Shown here in pieces: positions 55,145 through 64,000 of a DNA stretch of 64,000 bases. The notes beneath the pieces were generated by a model, which was given only the letters and a program-made list of their open reading frames with translations, did not search any database and was not told the DNA's origin. The stretch comes from Sphingobacterium endophyticum. GTDB lineage: Bacteria; Bacteroidota; Bacteroidia; Sphingobacteriales; Sphingobacteriaceae. Every line of letters begins with the position of its first letter. Within the stretch, counting starts at the first letter, position 1. Where the stretch lies: contig NZ_SMMI01000006.1 in assembly GCF_009733535.1 (NCBI RefSeq), positions 124,001 to 188,000 on the forward strand, read 5' to 3'. A program made the position numbers and the translations under genes.

Positions 55145-55619
55145 TATTAATCTGTTTTGCCTCATCGGACTCCAACCACTTATTGTGTTCTATTAACAAC
55201 ACTCTAAATTGGTTAATCTTAAACCAATAGGTAATAAAATACACAAAACTAACTATCATCGCTAAAATCCTGTAAAACGGAGGAAATGGAAAATTATAGG
55301 CTAAAAATGAAAAAGCATACGTCATACCTGCTCCTAAGGCTGGGTTTTCCTCAACTGGAATTTTACGGTCAAAAAACTCATTATTCAATGAATAAGACAA
55401 GCGTCTCGCCACCTCAAAATTCCAGTAGATATTAAAAAATGGGATAATTAAAAACCAAGCTTGGTTAGGCAGTATACACTGATTCTCCTTTGCAATCAAT
55501 TTTAAAGTATTTCTAACCGTATTTGCAAATAGGGCCCATATTATTAAGATTACGACTATGAAAAAAATACCTATCCTTTGTATTTCTGCGGTCAATTCTG
55601 GAGTAAGTACGTCGTTCAT
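55134..55619 (-). CDS. Integral membrane protein, unassigned
   Basis: This 161-residue protein has about four predicted transmembrane helices: FFIVVILIIWALF, AWFLIIPFFNIYWNF, AGMTYAFSFLAYNF and ILAMIVSFVYFITYWF. A hydrophilic loop contains SLNNEFFDRKIPVEENP. The pattern is loosely like DUF4328-type proteins, but I cannot assign the family. It overlaps the Nif3 gene by 11 bases and is probably translated with it. No function proposed. Confidence 0.7.
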   Translation of the reverse strand: MNDVLTPELTAEIQRIGIFFIVVILIIWALFANTVRNTLKLIAKENQCILPNQAWFLIIPFFNIYWNFEVARRLSYSLNNEFFDRKIPVEENPALGAGMTYAFSFLAYNFPFPPFYRILAMIVSFVYFITYWFKINQFRVLLIEHNKWLESDEAKQINNEN

Positions 55620-55743
55620 CTATTTTTCGTTGATTAATATTTTCACTAAATCTTCTAATTTATTGCTTTGAGGATTATGATTTCATGTATCCTTGATTAG
55701 CCATATTCCAAATTGATTTTTCATCACCTATAAAAATACAATT

Positions 55744-56457
55744 TTATGGGGCAAATAATAAAAATATACATGGCTTCTTATGCAAATCTATGGATGTTGA
55801 CTTCCATTGAGCTATAGTCTGTGTTAAGATATATTCCTCTAATCCTGTCACATTGCATGCAACACAGAGTTTTGTTTGCGGCTTACATGTTTTAATTAAT
55901 TCTGAAAGCATTTGATTATTTCTAAAAGGTGTCTCTATAAAAATCTGAGTGCTTCTTTCTTTTTGGCTTAAAAACTCCAATTCTTTTATAGCCTTTGTTC
56001 TATCTCCTTTGTCGATGGGAAGATAACCCTTAAAGCTAAAGTTTTGACCATTAAAGCCAGAAGCCATCAGCCCCAATAAAATGGAACTTGGCCCAACCAA
56101 GGGAATAACTCTGATACCTCTCCTGTGAGCTTCATAAACAATATCTGCTCCTGGGTCTGCTACACCAGGACATCCCGCTTCTGACATCAATCCAATATCA
56201 GAACCAGTTTCCGCTAACCGAAATACCTCCGCATAATTCATCTTTTCACGTTTATGTTTTCCATAATCATGAATAATCAATTCGCTTTGTGGTGTTTTTA
56301 ATCCAGCTTCTTTCAAAAACTTTCGAGCAGTTTTTTCATTCTCCACAACATATTCTTTGATATTATTGATAATATCTTGATGAAGAATTGTGTAGGATGC
56401 TTTCTCTGCATGCTCTGCCAAAGGAACTGGAATCAGATATAAATTGCCTTTTGCCAT
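55744..56457 (-). CDS. RsmI-like tetrapyrrole-methylase-family SAM methyltransferase
   Basis: This 237-residue SAM-dependent methylase has the family signatures: LYLIPVPLAEHA, then GLMSEAGCPGVADPGADIVY and RVIPLVGPSSILLGLMASGF. FKGYLPIDKGDRTKAIKEL and IFIETPFRNNQML follow. It is a Bacteroidota variant of 16S rRNA 2'-O-methyltransferase I, shorter than classical RsmI (about 280 aa). The precise rRNA target is inferred. A TAnnTTTG element lies four bases before its ATG. It is divergent from apaG. Confidence 0.85.
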   Translation of the reverse strand: MAKGNLYLIPVPLAEHAEKASYTILHQDIINNIKEYVVENEKTARKFLKEAGLKTPQSELIIHDYGKHKREKMNYAEVFRLAETGSDIGLMSEAGCPGVADPGADIVYEAHRRGIRVIPLVGPSSILLGLMASGFNGQNFSFKGYLPIDKGDRTKAIKELEFLSQKERSTQIFIETPFRNNQMLSELIKTCKPQTKLCVACNVTGLEEYILTQTIAQWKSTSIDLHKKPCIFLLFAP

Positions 56458-56461
56458 AGTA

Positions 56462-56469
56462 CAAACCTA
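56462..56469 (-). promoter_or_regulatory. -7 element of the RsmI-like gene
   Basis: The minus strand reads TAGGTTTG, an exact TAnnTTTG, four bases before the ATG. A leaderless mRNA is predicted; no -33 TTG is visible. Confidence 0.42.
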
Positions 56470-56644
56470 ATCATTTGTATAGGAATTAAACATTATTTGA
56501 AACCTTTCCGTGCACTAATTTTTTACATAAAGTAATTCTTTTAACTAATTCTTGCCGATATAAATTATTGTTTGTTACTTTATTTCAAACACTTATGAGA
56601 TTTTATTGTCTATTAATTGTAAATTAGATAAACCTTAATCTCTA

Positions 56645-56652
56645 TATTTTTG
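56645..56652 (+). promoter_or_regulatory. -7 element of apaG
   Basis: TATTTTTG matches TAnnTTTG, 34 bases before the ATG. A TTG upstream is 25 bases away, a long spacer. Confidence 0.4.
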
Positions 56653-56686
56653 TGTAAATGGAGAGAATATATATATTTGGTTGACT

Positions 56687-57073
56687 ATGACAACACAAAC
56701 TACTTCAGGCGTAAAAATTTCGGTTGAATCAACATATCAGTCAGAATACTCCAATCCGGAAAACGAACATTTTATGTTCGCCTATCGTATTACGATAGAA
56801 AACCTAAGTGAGTATACCGTACAGTTAGTTCGTCGTCATTGGAAAATTTATGATTCTATTGGCCTTAACAAACAGGTTGACGGTGATGGGGTCGTAGGTG
56901 AACAACCTATCCTCGCTCCGGGTGATATCCATCAATATGTCTCCGGATGCAACCTCAAAAGCGACATGGGATTTATGGAAGGATATTATGAAATGATTCG
57001 TGAAATGGATAACTCCATCTTCCATGTACATATCCCCAGATTTAATCTAATCACTAACTATCGCTTGAACTAG
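56687..57073 (+). CDS. apaG: ApaG/Co2+-Mg2+ efflux-linked protein
   Basis: This 128-residue Ig-like beta-sandwich protein matches the ApaG family, with NPENEHFMFAYRITIENLSE and QLVRRHWKIYDS, then VDGDGVVGEQPILAPGDIHQ and GYYEM. The ATG at 56687 is chosen over an upstream TTG. ApaG is cytoplasmic and linked to cobalt/magnesium handling in enterobacteria; its biochemical role is still unclear. It is divergent from the RsmI-like gene. Confidence 0.94.
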   Translation: MTTQTTSGVKISVESTYQSEYSNPENEHFMFAYRITIENLSEYTVQLVRRHWKIYDSIGLNKQVDGDGVVGEQPILAPGDIHQYVSGCNLKSDMGFMEGYYEMIREMDNSIFHVHIPRFNLITNYRLN

Positions 57074-57139
57074 AAGACTCTTTAAAGTCAGCTTTCTGTA
57101 TACTTTTCATATTAAAACTCATAACTAACAAATATTTAA

Positions 57140-57147
57140 TAATTTTG
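57140..57147 (+). promoter_or_regulatory. -7 element of the ABC-F gene
   Basis: TAATTTTG matches TAnnTTTG, 28 bases before the GTG start; no good -33. Confidence 0.4.
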
Positions 57148-57175
57148 TGCTTGGATTTTTACGTCAACACATCAA

Positions 57176-59020
57176 GTGAGTATTTTAAGCACAGAACAAG
57201 TAAGCCATTCGTACAACGATAAATGGTTATTTACTGACCTTCATTTTGCCTTACAAAAGGGAGATCGGGTAGCATTAGTTGGTATCAACGGAACAGGCAA
57301 GTCTACACTATTAAAAATTTTAGCAGAAATTGTAATCCCAAACAAAGGTAAGGTTGTGAAGGAGAAAGGATTACGTATCGGATATCTTCCTCAAGAACCT
57401 GACTTCTCAGATCTTAAAACAATTAATGATTTTATATTTAGCGCAGACAATGAGCAACAACAATTAATTAAGGAATATGAACAATTAATTGAAAATGAGG
57501 ATGTTACCTCAAAAAAATTCTTAGATATAACTGAGAAGCTTACTGCATTAAATGCTTGGGAATATGAAAATAACATTAAGACTATTCTAAGTAGGTTTCA
57601 GATTAATAATTTTGAACAACATATTGAGTCTTTAAGCGGTGGTCAGAAAAAACGTCTTGCGCTAGCAAAACTTCTAATTGACGAACCTGATATTTATATT
57701 CTTGATGAACCTACCAACCATTTGGATATTGAGACTATCGAATGGTTAGAAAAACTATTAACATCAGGTAGCAAGACGGTCCTATTGGTTTCCCATGATC
57801 GTTATTTCCTTGATAATATTTGTACAGAAATTAGAGAACTTGACAAGGGTCAGGTCTATCTATATAAAGGTAACTATGCTTACTTTTTAGAGAAGAAAGC
57901 CGAAAGGGAAGCTAATGAAATTTTAGCGGCAGATAAGGCTAGAAATTTATGGCGCAAAGAGCTCGAATGGATGCGCCGACAACCTCAAGCTCGGGGCACA
58001 AAGGCAAAGGCAAGAATTGAATCCTTCTATGATCTGGAGGAAAAATCAAAAGGTCCGAAAAAGAAAGATCAAGTTGAACTTAGCATGCAAGTATCTAGGC
58101 AGGGTAACAAAATACTCGAACTTGAAGATGCAGGTTTTTCTGTGCCAAACAAAAAGATCCTCTCCCCTTTTACCTATACATTTAAGAAAGCAGATCGTAT
58201 TGGATTAGCAGGAAAAAATGGTAGTGGCAAAACTACTTTCCTAAACTTAATTACGGGTGGAATCTCTCCTACCGAAGGGACGGTTTCTGTCGGAGAAACG
58301 ACAAAATATGGTTACTACAAACAAGAAGGATTAAGTTTCAAAACAGATGAAAGAGTTCTAGATATCGTAAAGAATGTAGCGGACTATATTGAAATGAAAA
58401 ACGGTGAGGTTATCACCGCTTCACAATTATTGACGAAATTTTTATTCCCGCCAGAAAAACAGTTTGGTTTTGTAAATAAGCTAAGCGGTGGAGAAAAGAA
58501 AAGACTGCAGTTGATGCGAGTATTGATGGCCAATCCAAATTTTCTAATCCTCGATGAGCCTTCCAATGATTTGGATATCGACACCTTAAATGTTTTGGAA
58601 GAATTCCTTGAAAATTATCCAGGAGTTTTGGTCCTCGTTTCACACGACCGTTACTTAATAGATAAGCTAACCGAACAGCTATTTATCTTTCCAGGAAATG
58701 GTGAGATCGTTATCTATAACGGTAACTATGCAGACTATAAATTGGAGCAGGAACTTCTCAATAAAAAGCCAGAAAAGAAAATTGAGAAACCAAAGGCGCA
58801 AGAGAAGAAAGCGAAATTAAGCTTCAAAGAACAAAAAGAATTTGAAGGACTAGAAAATGAAATTGCAGAATTAGAAGAAACAGTAAATTCATTAACAGAA
58901 GAACTTTCAAATACAAGCGATCATGTAGAGCTACAAAAGATCGCCGAGAAGATCGAAAAAACAAAAACCACGCTCGACGAAAAAACAGAGCGTTGGATGG
59001 AACTAGCAGAGTTAATATAG
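57176..59020 (+). CDS. ABC-F family ATPase (Uup-like)
   Basis: This 614-residue soluble tandem ABC ATPase acts on ribosomes. The first site has GINGTGKS (36-43) and LSGGQKKRLALAKLL then ILDEPTNHLD; the second has GKNGSGKT and LSGGEKKRLQLMRVL then ILDEPSNDLD. A C-terminal coiled coil (about 540-614) and the linker length fit Uup rather than a resistance protein. The start is GTG, an unusual start codon among genes in this window. Immediately after its stop comes a pair of parS sites. Confidence 0.94.
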   Translation: MSILSTEQVSHSYNDKWLFTDLHFALQKGDRVALVGINGTGKSTLLKILAEIVIPNKGKVVKEKGLRIGYLPQEPDFSDLKTINDFIFSADNEQQQLIKEYEQLIENEDVTSKKFLDITEKLTALNAWEYENNIKTILSRFQINNFEQHIESLSGGQKKRLALAKLLIDEPDIYILDEPTNHLDIETIEWLEKLLTSGSKTVLLVSHDRYFLDNICTEIRELDKGQVYLYKGNYAYFLEKKAEREANEILAADKARNLWRKELEWMRRQPQARGTKAKARIESFYDLEEKSKGPKKKDQVELSMQVSRQGNKILELEDAGFSVPNKKILSPFTYTFKKADRIGLAGKNGSGKTTFLNLITGGISPTEGTVSVGETTKYGYYKQEGLSFKTDERVLDIVKNVADYIEMKNGEVITASQLLTKFLFPPEKQFGFVNKLSGGEKKRLQLMRVLMANPNFLILDEPSNDLDIDTLNVLEEFLENYPGVLVLVSHDRYLIDKLTEQLFIFPGNGEIVIYNGNYADYKLEQELLNKKPEKKIEKPKAQEKKAKLSFKEQKEFEGLENEIAELEETVNSLTEELSNTSDHVELQKIAEKIEKTKTTLDEKTERWMELAELI

Positions 59021-59036
59021 CGTTCCACGTGAAACT
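59021..59036. other. parS site 1 (ParB-binding)
   Basis: CGTTCCACGTGAAACT matches the ParB consensus TGTTNCACGTGAAACA except for the two outer bases. It starts one base after the ABC-F stop. Its core is the CACGTG palindrome. Confidence 0.85.
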
Positions 59037-59054
59037 AATCTGAACTATAGAATA

Positions 59055-59070
59055 AGTTTCACGTGAAACT
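59055..59070. other. parS site 2 (ParB-binding)
   Basis: AGTTTCACGTGAAACT is a perfect palindrome; its inner 14 bases are identical to the parS consensus. It lies 34 bases from site 1, centre to centre, and 12 bases before the mnmG ATG. Confidence 0.9.
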
Positions 59071-59082
59071 AGAATAAGATAT

Positions 59083-60942
59083 ATGTTTAATAAATATAAC
59101 GTCATTGTAGTTGGTGCCGGCCACGCCGGATGTGAGGCGGCAGCAGCAGCTGCTAATTTGGGTTCATCGGTTTTACTCATTACCATGAACATGGGTGTCA
59201 TTGCACAAATGAGCTGCAACCCAGCTATCGGCGGAGTGGCTAAAGGTCAAATCGTAAGAGAGATTGACGCCATGGGAGGATATACCGGAATCATTGCCGA
59301 TAAATCAACTATACAATTCCGAATGCTCAATAAATCTAAAGGCCCTGCTATGTGGAGCCCAAGAACCCAAAACGATAGAATGCGATTTGCTGAAGAATGG
59401 AGATTAACCCTCGAGTCAATCCCAAACTTAGATATGTGGCAAGATACCGTTAAAGAAGTGATCGTAGAAAATGGTAGAGCAAAAGGTGTAGTGACTTCTA
59501 TGGGAATTCGTATCGAAGCAGATTCTGTAGTACTAACAAACGGAACATTCCTTAATGGTGTTATCCATGTCGGTGAAAAGAAATTCGGAGGCGGCCGTAC
59601 AGGTGAAAAAGCAGCAACTGGTCTAACAGAACAGTTGGTGTCCCTAGGATTTGAATCCGGAAGAATGAAGACAGGAACCCCTCCTCGTGTAGACGGAAGA
59701 AGCTTGAATTATGCATTAATGGAAGAACAGTGGGGCGATGATTCCCGTGGAAGATTCTCATATACCGATGTGGAAATTCCACAAGAACAAAGATGCTGCT
59801 GGATTACCTATACCAACTCAGCTGTACATGAAATATTAAAAACAGGCTTCGAAAAATCCCCAATGTTCACCGGTAGAATAAAAGGACTCGGACCACGTTA
59901 CTGCCCATCGATAGAAGACAAAATTAATCGCTTCGCAGAACGCGATAGACACCAAATATTCGTAGAACCTGAAGGATTTAAAACAGTGGAAATCTATGTA
60001 AATGGATTCTCAACTTCCCTTCCCGAAGATGTTCAATTAAAAGCATTACAATTAATTCCCGGATTCGAAAATGCTAAAATGTATAGACCAGGTTATGCCA
60101 TCGAATATGACTACTTCCCTCCTATGCAGTTGGATTTAACATTAGAAACTCTAACCGTTAAACATTTATTTTTCGCTGGCCAAATTAATGGTACAACTGG
60201 TTATGAAGAAGCAGCCGCTCAAGGTTTCATAGCAGGTATAAATGCACACCAAAAAATTAATGATAAACATGAGTTAATCCTAAAAAGATCTGAATCATAT
60301 ATTGGTGTTCTAATTGATGATCTTGTTACCAAAGGAACCGACGAACCTTATAGAATGTTTACCTCTAGAGCTGAGCACAGACTTCTCCTACGTCAGGATA
60401 ATGCAGATATACGTTTGACACCAATGGCCCATAAATTAGGTTTGGTGTCCGATGAACGATTAGATAAAGTAAATGATAAAATCAGAAACTCTGATGCCAT
60501 CGTAGATTATCTGAAAAATAACTCAATAGGAACTTCTGAAATGAACCCAATTCTTGAAGAAAAAGGTTCAAGTGCAATCACACAAAAATCGAGACTGTTC
60601 GGAATACTTAGTAGACCGCAAATCGAAATCGAAGACATCATTAAAGCCGATGAAAATTTTGCAAGCTACATCTCTCAATTTGATGAAGACACAATTGAGC
60701 AGGCCGGAATAAAAGTGAAGTATGATAGCTACTTTGAAAAGGAAATGGAAATCGTCAATAAAATGAAGAAAATGGAAGACAAAGAAATCAATCCCGATTT
60801 TGATTATAATTCCTTAACTTCATTATCAATTGAAGCACGTCAAAAACTACTAAAAGTGAAACCAAGAACCTTAGGGCAGGCCTCTCGTATTTCTGGTGTT
60901 TCTCCAGCAGATATTAGTGTTTTAATGGTTCATATGAGTTAA
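59083..60942 (+). CDS. mnmG: tRNA uridine-5-carboxymethylaminomethyl modification enzyme
   Basis: This 619-residue FAD enzyme forms, with MnmE, cmnm5U at the wobble position 34 of certain tRNAs. Signatures: [14 protein letters not shown] (FAD), [39 protein letters not shown] and [16 protein letters not shown]. The length is normal. The two parS sites lie just upstream, so the gene is near a ParB-bound region; in many bacteria gidA/mnmG is close to the origin. No promoter was recognised, so it may share the ABC-F transcript. Confidence 0.97.
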   Translation: MFNKYNVIVVGAGHAGCEAAAAAANLGSSVLLITMNMGVIAQMSCNPAIGGVAKGQIVREIDAMGGYTGIIADKSTIQFRMLNKSKGPAMWSPRTQNDRMRFAEEWRLTLESIPNLDMWQDTVKEVIVENGRAKGVVTSMGIRIEADSVVLTNGTFLNGVIHVGEKKFGGGRTGEKAATGLTEQLVSLGFESGRMKTGTPPRVDGRSLNYALMEEQWGDDSRGRFSYTDVEIPQEQRCCWITYTNSAVHEILKTGFEKSPMFTGRIKGLGPRYCPSIEDKINRFAERDRHQIFVEPEGFKTVEIYVNGFSTSLPEDVQLKALQLIPGFENAKMYRPGYAIEYDYFPPMQLDLTLETLTVKHLFFAGQINGTTGYEEAAAQGFIAGINAHQKINDKHELILKRSESYIGVLIDDLVTKGTDEPYRMFTSRAEHRLLLRQDNADIRLTPMAHKLGLVSDERLDKVNDKIRNSDAIVDYLKNNSIGTSEMNPILEEKGSSAITQKSRLFGILSRPQIEIEDIIKADENFASYISQFDEDTIEQAGIKVKYDSYFEKEMEIVNKMKKMEDKEINPDFDYNSLTSLSIEARQKLLKVKPRTLGQASRISGVSPADISVLMVHMS

Positions 60943-61019
60943 AACACTGATAATCAATATTTTATAGTAATTTACAATCAAGCTAAAATAAAACGATTTA
61001 AGACACTATTTTTAAATTT

Positions 61020-62699
61020 ATGACTCAGCTATCCAAAAAAGATAATATTTCGTCAAATCGACTAAAAAGAGCTTTATTTCAAAACATATTCTTTTTAGGC
61101 CTAGCAATCATGGTATCATTGAGTTTTATTCAATGTGCCAACATGCAAAAGCCTACAGGTGGACCAAAAGATTCTATTGCACCAAAATTGCTGAGTGTCA
61201 CCCCTCCTAACCTCTCCAAAAATTTTAAGGAGAAAATCATCGAAATGACTTTTGATGAATTTATTAAAACTGTAAATCCTGGAAAAGAATTTAATATTTC
61301 TCCCGACGTTGGTATTCAACCAATTTACAAGGTGAAAAAGAAAAAATTTATTATTGAATTACCAGATTCTTTAGAGGAAAATACAACATACACCATAAAC
61401 TTCGGAAAAGGCTTGGTGGATTATAATGAAGGCAATCCTTTCATAAATTATAATTATGTTTTTGCCACAGGAAAAGAATTGGATTCATTGAGCATATCTG
61501 GAAAAGTAAAAAATGGATATACCAAAACTTTCGACCTCGAAAAAGATAAAGAGGTAATCGCCATTTTAATCCCAACGAGCAGAGATTCAATATTCGGTAA
61601 AAAGAAAGCATCATATTATACTACAGTAGACTCAACCGGAAATTTTAAATTCAATAACCTGCGGGAAGACACCTATAGGGTATATGCCTTAAAGGATATG
61701 AATAATGACAAAATATTCAATGGCAATGATGAATGGATAGGATTCTTAAATGATAGTATTTCACTCAATCAAAATGTTTCCGGGCTGGAATTGGAATATA
61801 CTAAAGGAGTACCCAATGTCTTTAGAAATCTTGAAAAAAAGTTAGAAAATGATGGATCAATTCTATTTACTTTCAATCGACCTATAGAATCCCCCGATAT
61901 ACGAATTATCAATCCTAATGAATTGGATAACAATAAATTAGTTAGATTTAAACCCACTCAGGATTCCGTAAAAGTATACTTGGAAAACTTGGATTTCGAT
62001 TCATTGAAGGTAGAAATATTGGAAAATAGAATTCCAATTGATACGGTAAGCTTACGAAAAGCTAGAAACTTAAAAGTGGATAATACAATTATTCCTAAGT
62101 TAAATATTAGCAACAAAGTTGACCGTGTTAAGCACATTGAATTATTCTCTGAATATCCTATAGCATCTGTTGATAAGAACAAGGTATTAATTATGGAAGA
62201 TTCTGTTTCTAGAAGGAACTTCCAACTTCAACAAGATTCCATCAATAGGGAATTGTACCACATTCGATTTAACTGGAGACCTAATAGGAACTATGAATTA
62301 GTTCTGCAACCTGGTGCTATTTTAGGCCCATTTGACGAAACAAATAAGGAATTTAAATCGCAGTTTACACTTAACGAAACTGAAAATTATGGTGATATCA
62401 ATTTAACATTTACAGGGTTGGATTCTGCTCAGAATTATATTGTTGAATTAATTGATGAACCTAAAGAAAAGATTTTTGATGTAGGAAAACTTCCTGAAAA
62501 CAAAATTTTAAAATATATAAAATTTCCTGGTGGCAAATACAGTATTCGATTAATTGAGGATGCAAATAACAATGGAAAATGGGATTCCGGGGATGTTTAT
62601 AAAGGAAGGCAGGCAGAAAGGATTTGGTATCTAGACCGAACCTTCACAATAAGAGCTAACTGGGAACAAAATGAAACAATAGATGTATCATTCAAATAA
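61020..62699 (+). CDS. Big_5 Ig-like lipoprotein
   Basis: This 559-residue lipoprotein has a lipobox near residue 40 (SFIQCANMQ) followed by KPTGGPKDSIAPKLLSVTPP. These features are typical of Bacteroidota Ig-like (Big_5) envelope proteins. A Big_5 domain occupies about residues 55-150 and beta-rich repeats follow to the C-terminus. The function is unknown; it is probably a surface or periplasmic adhesion/assembly protein. It follows mnmG after 77 bases and converges with the carbonic-anhydrase-like gene with a nine-base gap. Confidence 0.88.
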   Translation: MTQLSKKDNISSNRLKRALFQNIFFLGLAIMVSLSFIQCANMQKPTGGPKDSIAPKLLSVTPPNLSKNFKEKIIEMTFDEFIKTVNPGKEFNISPDVGIQPIYKVKKKKFIIELPDSLEENTTYTINFGKGLVDYNEGNPFINYNYVFATGKELDSLSISGKVKNGYTKTFDLEKDKEVIAILIPTSRDSIFGKKKASYYTTVDSTGNFKFNNLREDTYRVYALKDMNNDKIFNGNDEWIGFLNDSISLNQNVSGLELEYTKGVPNVFRNLEKKLENDGSILFTFNRPIESPDIRIINPNELDNNKLVRFKPTQDSVKVYLENLDFDSLKVEILENRIPIDTVSLRKARNLKVDNTIIPKLNISNKVDRVKHIELFSEYPIASVDKNKVLIMEDSVSRRNFQLQQDSINRELYHIRFNWRPNRNYELVLQPGAILGPFDETNKEFKSQFTLNETENYGDINLTFTGLDSAQNYIVELIDEPKEKIFDVGKLPENKILKYIKFPGGKYSIRLIEDANNNGKWDSGDVYKGRQAERIWYLDRTFTIRANWEQNETIDVSFK

Positions 62700-62708
62700 T
62701 GAAATCAT

Positions 62709-63221
62709 CTATTCCATAAACCAAGAAGAATAAAGCACATAATTGTGCGGCAATTTTTTAAGCAAATTAAGCTGCTCATCCGTGAGTGGCTTAATTTTTT
62801 TTGCTGGTACTCCGGCATATAGGAATCCACCCTCAGAAATACTATTCTCTAATACAACACTTCCTGCTGCTATAATAACATTGGATTGAATATGGGCCTT
62901 ATCCATAACTATAGCTCCCATACCTATCAACACATAATCATCAATCACACAACCATGTATAATAGCATTATGACCGATATTAACATAGTTACCAACATCA
63001 GTTCCGTTCTTCTCATAAGTGCCATGAATAGTTACATTATCTTGAATATTGGAATAATCTCCAATCCTGATATAATTTACATCTCCTCTCACTACAGCAT
63101 TGAACCAAATGGAACAATGATCACCAATTGTAATGTCACCTACTAATGTACTATTAGGTGCTATAAAGCAATCTGAACCTATTTGTGGTAATTTACCTTT
63201 AACTGCTAATATCGTGGCCAT
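62709..63221 (-). CDS. Gamma-class carbonic anhydrase-like protein
   Basis: This 170-residue left-handed beta-helix protein belongs to the gamma-carbonic anhydrase/YrdA/PaaY family. Hexapeptide repeats and the metal-site features SIWFNAVVRGDVNYIRIGD, TIHGT and IGHNAIIHGC (His ligands) are present. It is cytoplasmic. Whether it is an active anhydrase or an acyl-CoA thioesterase-type relative cannot be decided from sequence. It is 21 bases downstream of nadB on the same strand. Confidence 0.92.
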   Translation of the reverse strand: MATILAVKGKLPQIGSDCFIAPNSTLVGDITIGDHCSIWFNAVVRGDVNYIRIGDYSNIQDNVTIHGTYEKNGTDVGNYVNIGHNAIIHGCVIDDYVLIGMGAIVMDKAHIQSNVIIAAGSVVLENSISEGGFLYAGVPAKKIKPLTDEQLNLLKKLPHNYVLYSSWFME

Positions 63222-63242
63222 AAAACGCTTAAATTAAAGAAA

Positions 63243-64000
63243 TTAAAGAATTGTATCTTCTAATTGATCTGCATGCTGAGGATAATCAGTTGTGTAATGT
63301 AATCCCCTACTCTCCTTTCTCTGCATGGCAGACTTAACAACTAAATAAGCAACTTGAATAACATTTCTCAATTCACACAATTTAACCGATAATTTTGTAC
63401 CCTTATAAAATGATTCTGTTTCTTCATGCAAAAGTCCTAACCTCCGCATCGCCCTTTCAAGTCTAAAATCTGATCTTACGATACCAACATAATCGCTCAT
63501 TAACTTCTGTGTTTCACGTAGATTATGTGTTACTAAGATATCTTCATTAGAAAGTTGGGTATTCGACTCATCCCAAGAAGGAACATGGTCTTGAAAATCT
63601 AATTTATCTACTCCTTTTGCAGCATCTTCAAAAATACGGTGGGCATAAACTGCTGCTTCTAATAAAGAATTGGATGCCAACCGGTTAGCTCCGTGTAATC
63701 CAGTTGAAGAACATTCTCCACAGGCATATAGATTTTTAATGGAAGTGGCACCATAATCATCAACTAATATTCCACCACATAAATAATGTGCAGCTGGCGT
63801 AACTGGAATTAGATCCTTTGTCATATCTAAACCAATAGATAGACATTTCTCATAAATATTTGGAAAATGAGATAATATATCAGCCTTGGATCGATGTCGA
63901 ATATCTAAATAAACGTAATCTAAACCCGATTTCTTCATCTCTGCATCTATTGCTCTTGCAACAATATCTCTCGGCGCCAACGAACCTCTTTCATCATATT
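63243..64000 (-). CDS. nadB: L-aspartate oxidase, 3'-part (5' end outside the window)
   Basis: This is the C-terminal ~250 residues of NadB, the flavoenzyme converting L-aspartate to iminoaspartate for NAD synthesis. Signatures: YDERGSLAPRDIVARAI (the frame is open to the window edge), PAAHYLCGGILVDDYG, STGLHGANRLASNSLLEAAV and the C-terminal helical domain. The TTG at 63980 is not a start; conserved residues continue beyond it. It is followed by the carbonic-anhydrase-like gene. Confidence 0.95.
   Translation of the reverse strand, partial: YDERGSLAPRDIVARAIDAEMKKSGLDYVYLDIRHRSKADILSHFPNIYEKCLSIGLDMTKDLIPVTPAAHYLCGGILVDDYGATSIKNLYACGECSSTGLHGANRLASNSLLEAAVYAHRIFEDAAKGVDKLDFQDHVPSWDESNTQLSNEDILVTHNLRETQKLMSDYVGIVRSDFRLERAMRRLGLLHEETESFYKGTKLSVKLCELRNVIQVAYLVVKSAMQRKESRGLHYTTDYPQHADQLEDTIL

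Noticed and set aside
58824..59219. Minus-strand ORF spanning the ABC-F coiled coil, parS sites and mnmG start
   Set aside because: It overlaps two certain genes and the parS pair, and its sequence matches no family; a shadow of the coding strand.

Overview
The window looks like a low-GC chromosome segment of a Bacteroidota member, most likely family Sphingobacteriaceae (Sphingobacterium/Pedobacter-like). The evidence is a SusC/SusD pair with its ECF sigma factor and FecR-type anti-sigma factor, several TAnnTTTG-type -7 promoter elements, weak Shine-Dalgarno signals, menaquinone synthesis by the futalosine route (mqnB), and many proteins from families largely confined to Bacteroidota. No phage, IS element, rRNA or CRISPR array was seen. 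The genus is an inference.

Region 1 (1-4034) holds the end of a 2OG-Fe(II) oxygenase, a tiny Ada-type zinc protein and a SWIM-containing SNF2 helicase. Region 2 (4219-18718) is a polysaccharide utilisation locus: ECF sigma, FecR, an STN-bearing SusC transducer, SusD lipoprotein, an arylsulfotransferase-like protein, a DUF6067 glycoside hydrolase and a DUF5107-TPR protein. The last five genes are almost gapless and end at a strong terminator. Region 3 (18753-29524) is an accessory oxidative module. It has two very large lipoproteins, one starting with an SGNH hydrolase and the other with a ThuA domain. Both continue into the same beta-propeller 'membrane-bound dehydrogenase' domain and HEAT repeats, and both end in a cupredoxin with a complete type-1 copper ligand set. 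Between them lie an AraC regulator, a xylose-isomerase-like TIM barrel and an unusual Gfo/Idh/MocA oxidoreductase. I propose that this module oxidises sugars released by the PUL and passes electrons to built-in blue copper domains. This is the most novel-looking system in the window.

Region 4 (29525-35974) has tRNA-Arg(CCT), an ahpC-thioredoxin-DUF6952 operon, a hairpin carrying three DnaA-box-like sequences, and an operon of PIG-L deacetylase, two small membrane proteins (one of 39 aa) and an Na+/solute symporter. Region 5 (36002-42172, minus strand) is a cell-wall and envelope cluster (amidase, DUF3078 barrel protein, two glucosaminidases) with an O-methyltransferase, followed by folE-queD. 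Region 6 (42224-56457) is mixed housekeeping: mqnB, pdhB, gcvH, anmK, cdsA, CPBP protease, a DsbA-family protein, a tricorn-type protease, a CdsZ-like zinc-ribbon protein, Nif3 and an RsmI-like methylase.

Region 7 (56687-64000) has apaG, an ABC-F ATPase, mnmG, a Big_5 lipoprotein, a gamma-class carbonic anhydrase-like protein and the C-terminal part of nadB, which runs off the window. Two near-perfect parS sites lie between the ABC-F gene and mnmG. They suggest this part of the chromosome is origin-proximal and bound by ParB.
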